64,000 nucleotides of DNA from a bacterium (GCA_035308905.1 DATGFS010000032.1:90469-154468), one strand, 5' to 3'. Shown: positions 35,175 to 44,899, counted from the stretch's first letter. The notes: a model not told the origin generated them from the letters alone. Translations and numbers: made by a program.

Positions 35175-36366
35175 GCCAGGGAGGCGCCGGGTAGATCAAG
35201 CGCACGCCGCCGAGGTCCTTCGGCCACACCAGTTCCTGCTTCCCGGCCTGCCACTGCACGAAGACCGTGGTTACGAGCCCGGTGCCGTCCGGCTGGAACC
35301 GCACCGGGCCCATCACGGTTTGCATGTTCGTCGCGGCCATCGCATCGCGGATCGCGCCGGTATCCAGCCGGCCCGCGCGACCGATCGCGTTGGCCACGAT
35401 CTGCACGCAGGCATATGCGGGTCCCACGAGGACGTCGGCCGGGCGGTGAAAGCGCTGCTCGTGCTCGGCGTTAAGGGCAGCGACCCCGGGATATTTGAGA
35501 TCGTGGTGCCAGCCCGGCGACAGGACCACGTCGTCCCCATCCTTCGTGAGCGCCTGCGTCCAACCGACGGCATCCGGTGCCCGGAACATCAACACGAGTT
35601 TCGGGCTGAAGTCGAGCTCCTTCATCTGCCGGATGAGCGTGATGCCGTCGGGCGGGTTCGGCAGTGCGAAGACCGCGTCCGCGCCGGCACCTTTGGCGCG
35701 CAGGATGATATCCGAGAAATCCCGCGATAGCGGCGTATACTGAGCTCGGAGAACCACCTCATAGCCGTTCTCGCGCGAGCGCGCCGTCCAGACATCGCCC
35801 ATTTCCCGGCCCCAGTCGGTCCGTTCTTGGAAAATGGCGACGCGGCGCGGACGTTGGTCGGCGGGAATGCTGGCGTTGAGCATCTTGTAAGTTTCGCGTC
35901 CGAGGTCCGGGGACTTCGGGAACGGCGAGAACAAATACCGGAACCCGTGCTCATGGATCGCGTGCAGCGCGAAGGCCACACCACAGTAGGGGATCTTATC
36001 CTTTTCGGCCACGGGCGCCGCGGCGGCGTGCAGGTCGCTGGCGAAGCCGCCCAGCAGCGCGACCACCCCTTGTCCGGCGAGCGTCTCGATCCGGGTGACG
36101 GTCTTGGTCGGGTCGGACTCGTCGTCGAGCACGGACAGCTGCAGCTGCACGCGCTGCCCACCGATCGGGACGCCGCCTGCCTTATTGATATCCTCGACGG
36201 CGATTTCGTATCCCGCCCGGACCTGCGCGCCGCCCGATGCGTACCGGCCTGTCAGCGGAATGACGCTGCCGATTTTGGCGACCGGCATCGGCGCCCCGAC
36301 TGAGCCCGCGGCCGGAAGACCGAGAACGAGGGCCGCGAGCGCTGCTGCCGCGACCAGATTCCGCAT
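35164..36366 (-). CDS. Branched-chain-type ABC transporter substrate-binding protein (LivK/Peripla_BP_6)
   Basis: A 400-residue exported binding protein with a signal peptide (MRNLVAAAALAALVLGLPAA) and the family opening KIGSVIPLTGRYASGGAQVR. GYEIAVEDINKAGG, VTRIETLAGQGVVALLGGFA and YLFSPFPKSPDLGRETY are standard inter-lobe motifs. It heads the transporter genes of this operon, 32 bases after the MetE-like gene, and would feed LivH/LivM. Such proteins bind aliphatic or aromatic amino acids, amides, urea or aromatic acids. The specific ligand cannot be told from sequence. Confidence 0.9.
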   Translation of the reverse strand: MRNLVAAAALAALVLGLPAAGSVGAPMPVAKIGSVIPLTGRYASGGAQVRAGYEIAVEDINKAGGVPIGGQRVQLQLSVLDDESDPTKTVTRIETLAGQGVVALLGGFASDLHAAAAPVAEKDKIPYCGVAFALHAIHEHGFRYLFSPFPKSPDLGRETYKMLNASIPADQRPRRVAIFQERTDWGREMGDVWTARSRENGYEVVLRAQYTPLSRDFSDIILRAKGAGADAVFALPNPPDGITLIRQMKELDFSPKLVLMFRAPDAVGWTQALTKDGDDVVLSPGWHHDLKYPGVAALNAEHEQRFHRPADVLVGPAYACVQIVANAIGRAGRLDTGAIRDAMAATNMQTVMGPVRFQPDGTGLVTTVFVQWQAGKQELVWPKDLGGVRLIYPAPPWRAR

Positions 36367-36398
36367 CTGCCACCCCCCCGCGTGTACGAGTGTGTGCG

Positions 36399-37514
36399 TT
36401 ACCGCCAGACTTCGCGCACGGTCTCCACGACGAGCCGGAGTTTGGCCCACTGATCCTCTTCCGAAAGCAGATTCCCTTCCATCGTCGACGCGAAGCCGCA
36501 CTGCGGACTCAGCGCGAGGCGCTCCAGCGGCACGTACCGATCGGCCTCTTTGATGCGGCGGATCAGGTCCGGCTTCGACTCGAGGCGAGGCCGCTTGCTG
36601 CTGACGAGACCCAGGACCACCGTCTTGCCCGCCGGGACAAAGCGCAGCGGCTCGAACGTGCCCGACCGCTCGTCGTCGTATTCGAGCAGAAACCGGTCGA
36701 CGGCGAGCGTGCCAAACAGCCGTTCCGCGATGAGGTCGTACCCGCCTTCCGCGTACCACTGGCTCCGGTTGTTGCCGCGGCAGAGGTGGATCGCGAGCGT
36801 CGCGCCCGTCCGCCGCGCGCCGTCGAGCGAGGCGTTGTCCGCGCGCACCGCTTCGTCGAGCGCGGCCTCCGGCTCGACGCCCATCTCCGTGCGGATGTAG
36901 TCGCGCCACTTCGGGTCGATGTAGTAGCTGTACCGCGGCGCGTCGAGCTGCACGTACGGCACGCCGCCGCTCGTGAGCGAGCGGATCTCGGCGTTGATAA
37001 TCGGGACGATGTCCCACAACAGCGCCGAGTGGGTGGGATAGACGCGGTCGGTGACGCCGCGCTTGAACGCGATCGCCGGGAACTGGTTGGCGCTCGGCAG
37101 CGTGACCTTGAACGCGCCGGGGCTGTGCGCTTTCAGAAACGGGAGCTCGTGCGCCGTCAGCGCCCGGCGCCGGCTGAGGCGCGCGGTCGCGATGCCCGCC
37201 ACGCTGCTGACCGGAGCCGGAGCACCGGCGGCGCCCGCGGTGCCGCTCCAGGACCGCGCGACGGCGTCGCCGGTGTCGAAGCCCTCGACCGCGTCCAGGA
37301 GATCGCTCATGAAGTTGCGGCGCCGCAGCTCGCCGTCGGTGAAGACGTCGAGGCCGAGGTCGCGCTGGCGCGTGAGCACGCGGAGGATGTGGCGATCCTC
37401 GATTTCGCGAAGGCGGCCGGCGGGCGCCCCGGCCCCCCGTGCTTCGAGGAGCTCCGGTGGACGGAGCAGGCTGCCTACGTGATCGGCCCGGTAGGACCCC
37501 GTCGCGCTGGTCAT
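36399..37514 (-). CDS. Cobalamin-independent methionine synthase (MetE) C-terminal-like protein
   Basis: A 371-residue protein equal to the catalytic C-terminal half of MetE, a class often found without the N-terminal half. The opening YRADHVGSLLRPPELLEAR is characteristic. Zinc ligands are visible as His and Cys in AIHLCRGNNRSQWYAEGGYD and a late Cys in LALSPQCGFAST. FLLEYDDERSGTFEPLRF matches the substrate side. It would transfer a methyl group from a donor to a thiol, but stand-alone members act on diverse substrates. First gene of the livKGHM-type operon and divergent (167-base gap) from a VOC/amidase unit, suggesting a catabolic rather than methionine role. Confidence 0.82.
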   Translation of the reverse strand: MTSATGSYRADHVGSLLRPPELLEARGAGAPAGRLREIEDRHILRVLTRQRDLGLDVFTDGELRRRNFMSDLLDAVEGFDTGDAVARSWSGTAGAAGAPAPVSSVAGIATARLSRRRALTAHELPFLKAHSPGAFKVTLPSANQFPAIAFKRGVTDRVYPTHSALLWDIVPIINAEIRSLTSGGVPYVQLDAPRYSYYIDPKWRDYIRTEMGVEPEAALDEAVRADNASLDGARRTGATLAIHLCRGNNRSQWYAEGGYDLIAERLFGTLAVDRFLLEYDDERSGTFEPLRFVPAGKTVVLGLVSSKRPRLESKPDLIRRIKEADRYVPLERLALSPQCGFASTMEGNLLSEEDQWAKLRLVVETVREVWR

Positions 37515-37681
37515 GACGCGGGCCGGTCTTTGGCGTGGCGGCGGGCCTCTCCTGCCTCACGGGGGTAGCGGTGCGCCGCGCGCCGAACACACGGCCTGTG
37601 GCCGCGGGCGGACGCAGGCGGTGCTGCCGGCCGACTGGGCGTCCCGCCACCGTGAACTTTCAGCCGGCCGGGAGGACGCCG

Positions 37682-38728
37682 ATGGACGACAGCGCGCCGC
37701 TCATCGCCCAACTCGCGCACCTGGAGCTGTTGACCCCGCGCCTGGACGAGAGCCGGTGGTTCTTCCACGATCTGCTCGGATTCGAAGAGAGCGCCCGCGA
37801 CGGCAACTCGATCTACCTGCGGGCGTACGAAGACTTCTATCACCATACGCTCAAACTAACCGAAGCCGCGGGCCCCGGCCTCGGCCATATCGCCTGGCGG
37901 ACGCCGTCGGCCGGGGCGCTCGAGACGCTCGCGCGGCGCGTCGACGCGGCGGGGCTCGGGCGGGGCTGGAGCGACGGCGACCACGGCCACGGACGGGCGT
38001 TCCGGTTCGTCACCCCCGACGGCCATCCGATGGAGGCGCTGTGGGACGTCGAGTACTATCAGGCGCCGCCCGGCCAGCGCAGCCAGCTGCGGAACCGGCC
38101 GCAGAAGCGGCCGCTGCGCGGGGTGCCGGCCCGCCGGCTCGATCACGTCAATCTGATGGCCCGCAGCGTGCCCGAGGTGCGGCGCTTCTTTATGGACGTG
38201 CTCGGCTTCCGGCTGCGCGAGCAGAAGATCGGCGAGCGCGGAGCCGAGATCGGCGCGTGGCTCAGCGTGAGCGCCTTGACCCATGAGGTCGCGGTGATGC
38301 GCGACGGCACGGGGGCCGCCGCCCGGTTCCACCACGTCGCCTACTGGTACGCGTACCCGCAGCATCTGATCGATCTGGCCGACCTATGCGCGGAGTACGA
38401 GGTGCCGATCGAGGCGGGCCCCGGCAAGCACGGCACGACGCAGGGGCTGTTCATGTACGCGCGCGAACCCGGCGGGTCGCGGATCGAGTTGTTCGGCGAC
38501 GTCGGGTACCTCATCTTCGACCCGGAGTGGAAGACCGTCGTGTGGGACGTCACGAACGAGGCCGATCTCGAGAAGAGCAGCATTTGGTTCGGCGGCCGGC
38601 TCCCGGAGACGTTCTACACCTACGGGACGCCGTCGCGGCCGTTCTCCGCCGAGCCGGGGACCCCGCCGGCCCGCGCCGGCGGCGTTTCGGCCGAGAAAGC
38701 CTCGCGGCCGGCCGGGGGGGCACGATGA
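37682..38728 (+). CDS. VOC-family extradiol (catechol 2,3-) dioxygenase-like protein
   Basis: A 348-residue protein with two vicinal-oxygen-chelate domains, the layout of type I extradiol ring-cleavage dioxygenases. Domain 1 spans about residues 7-130 ([19 protein letters not shown]) and domain 2 about 150-300 ([20 protein letters not shown]). The catalytic domain supplies the 2-His-1-Glu iron site: the His in LDHVN, the His in FHHVAYWY and the Glu in [11 protein letters not shown] 37682 follows GGAGG. It overlaps the amidase gene as ATGA, so aromatic-ring cleavage and amide hydrolysis are likely steps in one catabolic path. Confidence 0.83.
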   Translation: MDDSAPLIAQLAHLELLTPRLDESRWFFHDLLGFEESARDGNSIYLRAYEDFYHHTLKLTEAAGPGLGHIAWRTPSAGALETLARRVDAAGLGRGWSDGDHGHGRAFRFVTPDGHPMEALWDVEYYQAPPGQRSQLRNRPQKRPLRGVPARRLDHVNLMARSVPEVRRFFMDVLGFRLREQKIGERGAEIGAWLSVSALTHEVAVMRDGTGAAARFHHVAYWYAYPQHLIDLADLCAEYEVPIEAGPGKHGTTQGLFMYAREPGGSRIELFGDVGYLIFDPEWKTVVWDVTNEADLEKSSIWFGGRLPETFYTYGTPSRPFSAEPGTPPARAGGVSAEKASRPAGGAR

Positions 38729-40143
38729 GCGCCGACTTCTGCTGGACGTCGGCGCGCGATCTGGCCGGGCTGATTCGCCGGAAGGCCGCCTCACCCGTTG
38801 AAGCCGTCGACGCGGTGCTAGAGCGCATCGACCGGGTCAATCCCACGGTCAACGCTTACTGCACGGTGACGGCCGAACAGGCGCGCGAGGCCGCGCGCGC
38901 GGCCGAGCAGACCGCCTCACGCGGCGGGACCCTGGGACCGCTGCACGGCGTGCCGTTCTCCCTCAAGGATCTCACCCCGACGCGCGGCGTCCGGACCACG
39001 ATGGGATCCAAGATCTTCGAGCACTGGGTGCCGGAGGAGGACGCGGTCCTCGTCGAACGGCTGCGTGCCGCCGGCGCCATTCTCGTCGGGAAGACCAACA
39101 CGCCGGAGTTCGGCTGCAAGCCGTTCACCGACAACAAGATCTTTGGCGCGACGCGCAATCCGTGGGCCCTCGACCGGTCGGCCGGCGGCTCGAGCGGCGG
39201 GGCAGCCGCCGCGGTGGCAAGCGGCCTCGGCCCGCTGGCCGAGGGCAGCGACCTCGCGGGGTCGATCCGGCACCCCGCGGCCTGGTGCGGGGTCGTCGGG
39301 TTCAAGCCGTCCCAGGGACGGATCGCCCGCTATCCGAACGCCGCCGGCTGGAACGCGATGTCCACGAACGGGCCGATCACGCGCACCGTCGCCGACGCGG
39401 CGCTGATGTTCTCGGTGATGACGGGACCGGATTCCCGTGATCCCCTCGCGCTTCCGCACACCGGTGAAGACTGGAGCCGGCTCGCCGACGGCGCGCAGAT
39501 CCGCGGCCTGCGCGCGGCCTGGACGCCCGACCTCGACGGCGCCGCGGCGGTCGACCGAGGCGTGAGCACGGTATGCGAGGCTGCGGCGAAGCGGTTTGTC
39601 GAACTCGGCGCGCGGGTCGAGCCGGCGTCGCCGGAGGTCGGGAGCATCACCGAGCCGTTCCTGGCGCTCAACGCGGCGGTCCGGATCGCGACGGTCGGCA
39701 GGTATCTGGACAAGTGGCGCGATCAGATGGATCCGATCCTGGTGCGCCGCCTCGAATTGGGCAACAGCCTGACACCGGCCGACATCGGCCGGGCCGAGGT
39801 GGAGCGCACAGCGTACCATCAGCGGCTCCGGCGCTTCTTCGAGCGCTACGATCTGCTGCTGCTGCCGGCGACCGCGGTGGCGGCGACGCCGCTGGAGGCC
39901 CCGATGCCGTCCGAGATCGCGGGCCGGCCGATCACCCAGCACATCGACATGCTGCTGCCGACCTTCGCGTTCAACTTCAGCGCGTACCCGGCGATCACGG
40001 TGCCCTGCGGCGTCACGGACGAGGGGCTGCCGGTGGGGCTCCAGATCGTCGCGGGCTGGCAGCAGGACGCGCGGGTGCTGAGCGCCGCGGCGGCGTACGA
40101 GGCCGCCGCCCGGTGGACGGACCGCCGGCCGCCGGTGGAGTAG
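38725..40143 (+). CDS. Amidase, amidase-signature family
   Basis: A 472-residue hydrolase of carboxylic amides with the Ser-cisSer-Lys triad: Lys in [11 protein letters not shown] (about residue 78), cis-Ser in the Gly-rich [16 protein letters not shown], and nucleophile Ser in [16 protein letters not shown]. The C-terminal [13 protein letters not shown] is also typical. Length is normal for GatA-like amidases, but no GatB/GatC are near, and its coupling to a ring-cleavage-type dioxygenase gene points to catabolism, for example of aryl amides. The Liv-type importer just across the divergent promoter may supply the substrate. Confidence 0.92.
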   Translation: MSADFCWTSARDLAGLIRRKAASPVEAVDAVLERIDRVNPTVNAYCTVTAEQAREAARAAEQTASRGGTLGPLHGVPFSLKDLTPTRGVRTTMGSKIFEHWVPEEDAVLVERLRAAGAILVGKTNTPEFGCKPFTDNKIFGATRNPWALDRSAGGSSGGAAAAVASGLGPLAEGSDLAGSIRHPAAWCGVVGFKPSQGRIARYPNAAGWNAMSTNGPITRTVADAALMFSVMTGPDSRDPLALPHTGEDWSRLADGAQIRGLRAAWTPDLDGAAAVDRGVSTVCEAAAKRFVELGARVEPASPEVGSITEPFLALNAAVRIATVGRYLDKWRDQMDPILVRRLELGNSLTPADIGRAEVERTAYHQRLRRFFERYDLLLLPATAVAATPLEAPMPSEIAGRPITQHIDMLLPTFAFNFSAYPAITVPCGVTDEGLPVGLQIVAGWQQDARVLSAAAAYEAAARWTDRRPPVE

Positions 40144-40151
40144 GGGCGCCC

Positions 40152-40592
40152 ATGCGACCTCGCGTGAATGTCATTACGCTGGCGGTGCGTGACCTCGAAA
40201 AATCGCTGGCATTCTATCGTGATGGGCTCGGTCTGCCCGCCAAGGGCATCCTGGGCGCCGATATCAAAGGAAGCCAAACCGAACCCGCGGGAGCGATCGC
40301 GCTTTTTGAGCTGCAGGGCGGTCTACTGTTGGCGCTCTATCCGCGCAGCGAACTCGCCAAGGACGCGAACGTGCCCCACACGGCCGCCAGTGCGCTCGAG
40401 TTCAGCCTCGGGTATGCGGCGCCGAGCCGCGAGGCCGTCGACGGTCTGCTCCGGCGTGCGGAGGCCGCGGGGGCCGCGGTGACCGACAAACCGCACGATC
40501 GGCCGTGGGGAATCTACTCCGGCTACTTCCTGGACCTGGACGGGCACTTGTGGGAAATCTTGTGGAATCCGCAGCTGCAAATCAGCGAGTGA
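40152..40592 (+). CDS. VOC-family (glyoxalase/bleomycin resistance-like) protein
   Basis: A 146-residue single-domain VOC protein: NVITLAVRDLEKSLAFYRDG at the start, an inner strand FELQGGLLLALYPRSEL, and the family's late motif GIYSGYFLDLDGHLWEILWN with the metal-ligand Glu. The first ligand position (usually His in the opening strand) reads Thr in VITLAV, so metal binding may be incomplete. It starts 8 bases after the amidase gene and completes the three-gene unit. Substrate unknown. Confidence 0.85.
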   Translation: MRPRVNVITLAVRDLEKSLAFYRDGLGLPAKGILGADIKGSQTEPAGAIALFELQGGLLLALYPRSELAKDANVPHTAASALEFSLGYAAPSREAVDGLLRRAEAAGAAVTDKPHDRPWGIYSGYFLDLDGHLWEILWNPQLQISE

Positions 40593-40643
40593 GCCCGACG
40601 ACGAAGAGCCGCACCCTGGAAGACCCGCGTGAAGCGTGCCGGG

Positions 40644-41225
40644 CTAGGTGGCCGCAGTTTTCTTGAGCCGCTCGCGGTACTGCTTGCGGAATTTCGCGAC
40701 CTTCGGCCCGACCACGGCCTGGCAGTACGGCTGGAACGGATTGTGCGCGAAGTACTCTTGATGATACGGCTCGGCCTTATAGAACGCGGTGAGCGGCGCC
40801 ACCTCGGTGACGATCGGGTTGGCAAAGCGGCGCGCCTCGCTCAGTTCGCGGATCGTCTGCTCCGCCGTCGCCTTCTGCTGCGGGGAATGATAGTAGATCG
40901 CCGACCGGTACTGCGTGCCGATGTCGTGGCCCTGCCGGTTGAGCGTCGTCGGGTCGTGGATGTTGAAGAAGACCTCGAGCAGGTCGCGGTACGACAGCAC
41001 CCGCGGATCGAACGTGACCTGTACGACCTCGGCGTGCCCCGTGGTCCCGGCGCAGACCTGCTGGTAGGACGGGTCCGGCACCGTCCCGCCCGCGTACCCG
41101 GACTCGACGCGCAGCACGCCCTCGAGATCCGCGTAGACCGCCTCGAGGCACCAGAAGCATCCCCCGGCAAGCGTCGCGATCTCCTCGCGCGGCGTCTCCT
41201 GCCGCCCGCGGTCAGGCGCGTCCAT
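40644..41225 (-). CDS. msrA: Peptide methionine sulfoxide reductase MsrA
   Basis: A 193-residue repair enzyme reducing methionine-S-sulfoxide. The catalytic Cys is in ATLAGGCFWCLEAVY (about residue 23), followed by VESGYAGG, TTGHAEVVQVTFDP, DPTTLNRQGHDIGTQYRSAI and YHQEYFAHNP. Only one resolving Cys candidate (PYCQAV) is near the C-terminus. The start ATG 41225 is preceded by GGAGGAC. It appears to be a single gene, leftward, about 95 bases after the receiver-like gene. Confidence 0.95.
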   Translation of the reverse strand: MDAPDRGRQETPREEIATLAGGCFWCLEAVYADLEGVLRVESGYAGGTVPDPSYQQVCAGTTGHAEVVQVTFDPRVLSYRDLLEVFFNIHDPTTLNRQGHDIGTQYRSAIYYHSPQQKATAEQTIRELSEARRFANPIVTEVAPLTAFYKAEPYHQEYFAHNPFQPYCQAVVGPKVAKFRKQYRERLKKTAAT

Positions 41226-41319
41226 CGGCCGTCCTCCTTGTCATGATGGGTTTCCGAATGCCGTTAGCATACCGCTTTTGTCTCCGAAATACAGGAGGCG
41301 TCTCTCCGTGGCCCGAAGG

Positions 41320-41724
41320 CTACGCCGTGCCGGCCGGCGGACGTGTGGAGTCGAGCAGCGTGTTTAGCAGGCGCGGGAGATCGGCGGTCACCGCGCCGTT
41401 GGTCGTCACGGCGTCGCACCCGGCGGTCTTGGCGGCGCGCAGCCGCTCGACGTCCCGGTGTCCGCAGAACCCGAGCAGGGGAATCTCCCGCGTCGTCTCG
41501 TCGCCCTTGATGCGGCGGATCGCCTCCGCCGCGTCGAAACCGCGGGCGGCCAGGTTCACGATCACCGCGCACGGACCCTCGCGCAGCGACGCCTGGAGCG
41601 CCGCCTCCGACCGCACCACGACGGGCCGGTACCCCAGGCGCGCCACGGACGCGGACAGGTTCGACGAAAACAACAGATCGTCGTCGGCGACGACGATCTG
41701 CGCGGCCTCCGGACCGGCGGTCAT
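41320..41724 (-). CDS. Stand-alone receiver-like protein lacking the phosphorylation Asp
   Basis: A 134-residue CheY-type fold. The acidic pocket is kept (IVVADDDLLFSSNL, residues about 10-13), but the phospho-acceptor position reads Asn in CAVIVNLAARGFD, and the conserved Lys loop near the end reads TTNGAV. The intervening IRRIKGDETTREIPLLGF is typical of receivers. It should therefore bind partners without phosphorylation (pseudo-receiver). There is no output domain and no histidine kinase nearby. It lies 19 bases after the MIP18-type gene and is probably co-transcribed with it. Confidence 0.75.
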   Translation of the reverse strand: MTAGPEAAQIVVADDDLLFSSNLSASVARLGYRPVVVRSEAALQASLREGPCAVIVNLAARGFDAAEAIRRIKGDETTREIPLLGFCGHRDVERLRAAKTAGCDAVTTNGAVTADLPRLLNTLLDSTRPPAGTA

Positions 41725-41743
41725 CCGACGCGGGGTGCCGCCG

Positions 41744-42055
41744 CTAGACGGAGAACCCCATCGCCTGAAGCGAAAGCCGTCCGTCGTCGGTGAGACGTTC
41801 GGGGCTCCACGGCGGATTCCACACCATCTCCACCGCCGCGTTCTCGACGCCGTCGATCCCGAGCAGCTTGGACTCGATCTCGGCGATGATCTGCGGCCCG
41901 AGCGAGCAGCCGACCGCGGTCAGCGTCATTTTGACGTTCACGACGCCGTCGACGATCGTAATGTCGTAGATCAGCCCGAGGTCCCAGATGTTCACCGGGA
42001 TCTCCGGGTCGAAGCAGGTCTTCAGTACGTCGATAACCTGATCGCGTGTGATCAT
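41744..42055 (-). CDS. MIP18/PaaD-like (DUF59) iron-sulfur cluster assembly factor
   Basis: A 103-residue protein beginning ITRDQVIDVLKTCFDPEIP, then VNIWDLGLIYDI and the invariant Cys in VKMTLTAVGCSLGPQI, followed by VEMVWNPPWSPERLTDDGR. This is the SufT/PaaD/MIP18 domain that helps mature Fe-S proteins. Start ATG 42055 has GGAGGG upstream. The frame can be read much further 5' but overlaps the divergent UPF0182 gene. First gene of a leftward unit with the receiver-like gene. Confidence 0.9.
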   Translation of the reverse strand: MITRDQVIDVLKTCFDPEIPVNIWDLGLIYDITIVDGVVNVKMTLTAVGCSLGPQIIAEIESKLLGIDGVENAAVEMVWNPPWSPERLTDDGRLSLQAMGFSV

Positions 42056-42111
42056 GGCACCCTCCGTGGCGTATTGTATCATGTGCCGCCGCCGGGCACA
42101 GGGGGCGTCGC

Positions 42112-44880
42112 GTGAGGCCGCGGCAGTGGCTGCTGGCCGCGCTCGTCGCCGTCTTCCTCGTCTATCCCAGCGTCGCCCGCTGGTACACGGAATGGCTGTG
42201 GTTCGGCGAAGTCGGCTACCGCACGGTGTTCTGGGTGCCCTTTGTGTCCAGCGCGGCGGTGGCCGCCGCGGCCGCGATTTCCGTGTTCCTGATCTTGTAT
42301 CTGAACGCGCGGCCGCTGCTTCGCCTGCGGCCGATCGCGCGCGTCGTCGAACTGCGGCCGGTCGGCGGGACCCGAACCTATCGGCGGATCGTCGCCGGGC
42401 TTTCGCCGGGGCGGCTGGCCGTGCTCCTGGCCGCCGCGGTGGCGGTGGCGGCCGGATTGGGCGCCGCCGATTCGTGGCCGGTGTTCCAGGCGTTCTTGAA
42501 GGGGGCACCGTTCGGCGTCCGCGATCCTGTATTCGGGCGCGACGTGGCCTTCTACGTCTTCGCGCTGCCGGCGTACCAGGCGGTCTACGGCTGGCTGTTC
42601 GCGTGGCTCTTCGTGGCGCTCCTCGGCTCGGCCGTCGCGTACTACCTCGACCTCGTGCCGCTTGCAATCCGCGGAGTGTGGGCCGTGCCGCGCGGCGTCC
42701 GCGTTCATCTCAGCGTGCTCGCGGGACTGCTCGTCCTGCTGCGCGGCGCCGGCTTCTGGCTGGACCGTTACGGCATCCTGTACTCGCCGCACGGCGCCGT
42801 CTACGGCGCGGGCTACACCGACCTGCACGCGACGCTGCCCGTGCTCAGCGGGCTCGCCGTGCTGTCCGCGGTGACGGGCGTGTTGCTGCTCGCATCGACA
42901 CGGGCCCGCACGATCCGCCCGGCGATCGGCGCCCTTGTGGTGCTGCTGGTGGTATGGATCGGCGGGACCGTGCTCTACCCGGCCTTCGTCCAGCAGGTCG
43001 AGGTCGCGCCCAACGAGCTGGACCGGGAGCAGCCGTACATCCGCAACAGCATCGCCGGGACGCTCCACGCCTACGGTCTCGATGCCGTCGAGGAGCAGTC
43101 GTTTCCGGCGGCGCTCAGCCTGACGCCGGCCGCGCTCACGAGCAACCGCACCGTGCTGGACAGCGTGCGCCTGTGGGACTACCGGCCGCTGCTGCGCACC
43201 TACGCCCAACTGCAGAGCCTCCGGCTCTACTACACGTTCACGGACGTCGGCATCGACCGCTACCGCATCGGCGGCCGGGAGCAGCAGGTCATGCTGTCGG
43301 CGCGGGAGCTGGACGCGAACCGCCTGCCCGACCAGGCCCGCACCTGGGTGAACGAGCACCTCGTGTTCACCCACGGCTTCGGGCTCGTGATGACCCCGGT
43401 GAACCGGATTTCGGCCGAGGGGCTGCCGGAGTTCTACATTAAAGATATCCCGCCGCAGAGCACCGTCGGGCTGACCGTCACCCGGCCGCAGCTCTACTAC
43501 AGCCTGGTCACGACCCCGTACGTGGTCGTCAACACCCGGAACAAAGAGCTGGACTACGCGCAGGGCGACCAGAACGTGTACACGACGTACGGCGGCCGCG
43601 GCGGGGTGCCGCTGACCGCGCCGCTCGCGCGGTTCGCCTTCGCGTCACGGTTCGGCGCGATGTCACTTATGTTGAGCAACGACATCACGCCCGCGAGCCG
43701 CGTGCTGTTCCACCGCGACGTCCGGGACCGCGTCGCCCGGGTTGCGCCGTTCTTGAAACTCGACCGCGATCCATACCTCGTGCTGGCCGGCGGCCGGTTG
43801 TTCTGGATCGTCGACGGCTACACGACGACCGCGATGTATCCGTACGCCCGCCCGACGGGCGGCCTCAACTATATCCGTAACTCCGTCAAGGCTGTCGTGG
43901 ACGCCTACGACGGCACGGTCCGGCTGTACGCGATCGACCCGGCCGACCCGCTGCTGCGGACCTACGACCGGATCTATCCGGGCCTGCTGCGGCCCTTCGC
44001 CGAGATGCCGCCGGCGCTCGCCGCGCACGTGCGCTACCCGGTCGATCTGTTCACGATCCAGGCCGACGTATACGCGACCTTCCATATGAAGGACCCGCGC
44101 GTCTTCTACAACCGCGAAGATCTCTGGGGCACCCCGACGGAGCTGTTCGGCGGATCGCCGCAGCCGGTTGAACCCTACTACGTCAACCTGAAACTGGATC
44201 CGGCGCGCGGCGAGGAGTTCGCGCTGATCCTTCCGTTCACGCCCTCCGGGAAAGACAACATGGTGGCCTGGATGGCGGCCCGCAGCGACCCGCCGACGTA
44301 CGGCCGGCTGCTGGTCTACCGGTTTCCGAAGGACACGACCGTGTTCGGGCCGATGCAGATTGAGGCCCGAATCAACCAGGATCCCACCATCAGCAGTCAG
44401 CTCACGCTGTGGAACCAGCAGGGCTCGCAGGTGATCCGCGGCAACCTGCTCGTCGTGCCGATCGCCGACTCGCTCCTGTACATCGAACCCTTGTACCTGG
44501 AAGCTCAGGGGAGCGCGCTGCCGGAGCTCAAGCGGGTCATCGTCGCCTACGGCGCTCAGATCGCCATGGAGCCGACGCTCGACGGCGCGGTCGCCCGGAT
44601 CTTCGGAGCGCTGCCGGCCGCGGCGGCGCCGCCCGGGCCCGCGGCGCCCGCCGCCCCGCCGCGGTCCGGTCCGCCGTCCGGCGCGCCGTCTCCCCCGGGG
44701 GCTCCCACGGGCGGCGCCGCCGAATCGGCGCAGGTCGCCTCGCTCGTCGCCGCGGCCAACGCGCATTACGCGCGCGCGCAGGCCGCGCTGCGCGCCGGCG
44801 ACTTCGCCGCCTACGGCAAAGAAATCGACGCGCTCGGCCGCGCGCTGACCGAGCTGCGGCGAATCACCGGAACGCCGTAG
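42112..44880 (+). CDS. UPF0182 family large membrane protein
   Basis: A 922-residue integral membrane protein of unknown function. Seven or so N-terminal membrane helices (residues about 1-300, with YPSVARWYTEWLWFGEVGYR early on and GRDVAFYVFALPAYQAVYGW) are followed by a large extracytoplasmic domain containing QQVEVAPNELDREQPYIRNS and FYIKDIPPQST, both characteristic. Near the C-terminus a Pro/Ala/Gly-rich linker (about 835-870) leads to a helix resembling the small ligand-binding-like segment seen in relatives (AAANAHYARAQAALRAGDFA). Length is normal for the family. GTG start. Confidence 0.93.
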   Translation: MRPRQWLLAALVAVFLVYPSVARWYTEWLWFGEVGYRTVFWVPFVSSAAVAAAAAISVFLILYLNARPLLRLRPIARVVELRPVGGTRTYRRIVAGLSPGRLAVLLAAAVAVAAGLGAADSWPVFQAFLKGAPFGVRDPVFGRDVAFYVFALPAYQAVYGWLFAWLFVALLGSAVAYYLDLVPLAIRGVWAVPRGVRVHLSVLAGLLVLLRGAGFWLDRYGILYSPHGAVYGAGYTDLHATLPVLSGLAVLSAVTGVLLLASTRARTIRPAIGALVVLLVVWIGGTVLYPAFVQQVEVAPNELDREQPYIRNSIAGTLHAYGLDAVEEQSFPAALSLTPAALTSNRTVLDSVRLWDYRPLLRTYAQLQSLRLYYTFTDVGIDRYRIGGREQQVMLSARELDANRLPDQARTWVNEHLVFTHGFGLVMTPVNRISAEGLPEFYIKDIPPQSTVGLTVTRPQLYYSLVTTPYVVVNTRNKELDYAQGDQNVYTTYGGRGGVPLTAPLARFAFASRFGAMSLMLSNDITPASRVLFHRDVRDRVARVAPFLKLDRDPYLVLAGGRLFWIVDGYTTTAMYPYARPTGGLNYIRNSVKAVVDAYDGTVRLYAIDPADPLLRTYDRIYPGLLRPFAEMPPALAAHVRYPVDLFTIQADVYATFHMKDPRVFYNREDLWGTPTELFGGSPQPVEPYYVNLKLDPARGEEFALILPFTPSGKDNMVAWMAARSDPPTYGRLLVYRFPKDTTVFGPMQIEARINQDPTISSQLTLWNQQGSQVIRGNLLVVPIADSLLYIEPLYLEAQGSALPELKRVIVAYGAQIAMEPTLDGAVARIFGALPAAAAPPGPAAPAAPPRSGPPSGAPSPPGAPTGGAAESAQVASLVAAANAHYARAQAALRAGDFAAYGKEIDALGRALTELRRITGTP

Positions 44881-44883
44881 GGG

Positions 44884-44899
44884 CGGCGCATTGGCGCCG
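44884..44899. terminator. Weak stem-loop after the UPF0182 gene
   Basis: CGGCGC-ATTG-GCGCCG begins three bases after the stop codon, in the 45-base gap before the convergent cupin gene. There is no T-run, so only a modest terminator. Confidence 0.3.
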
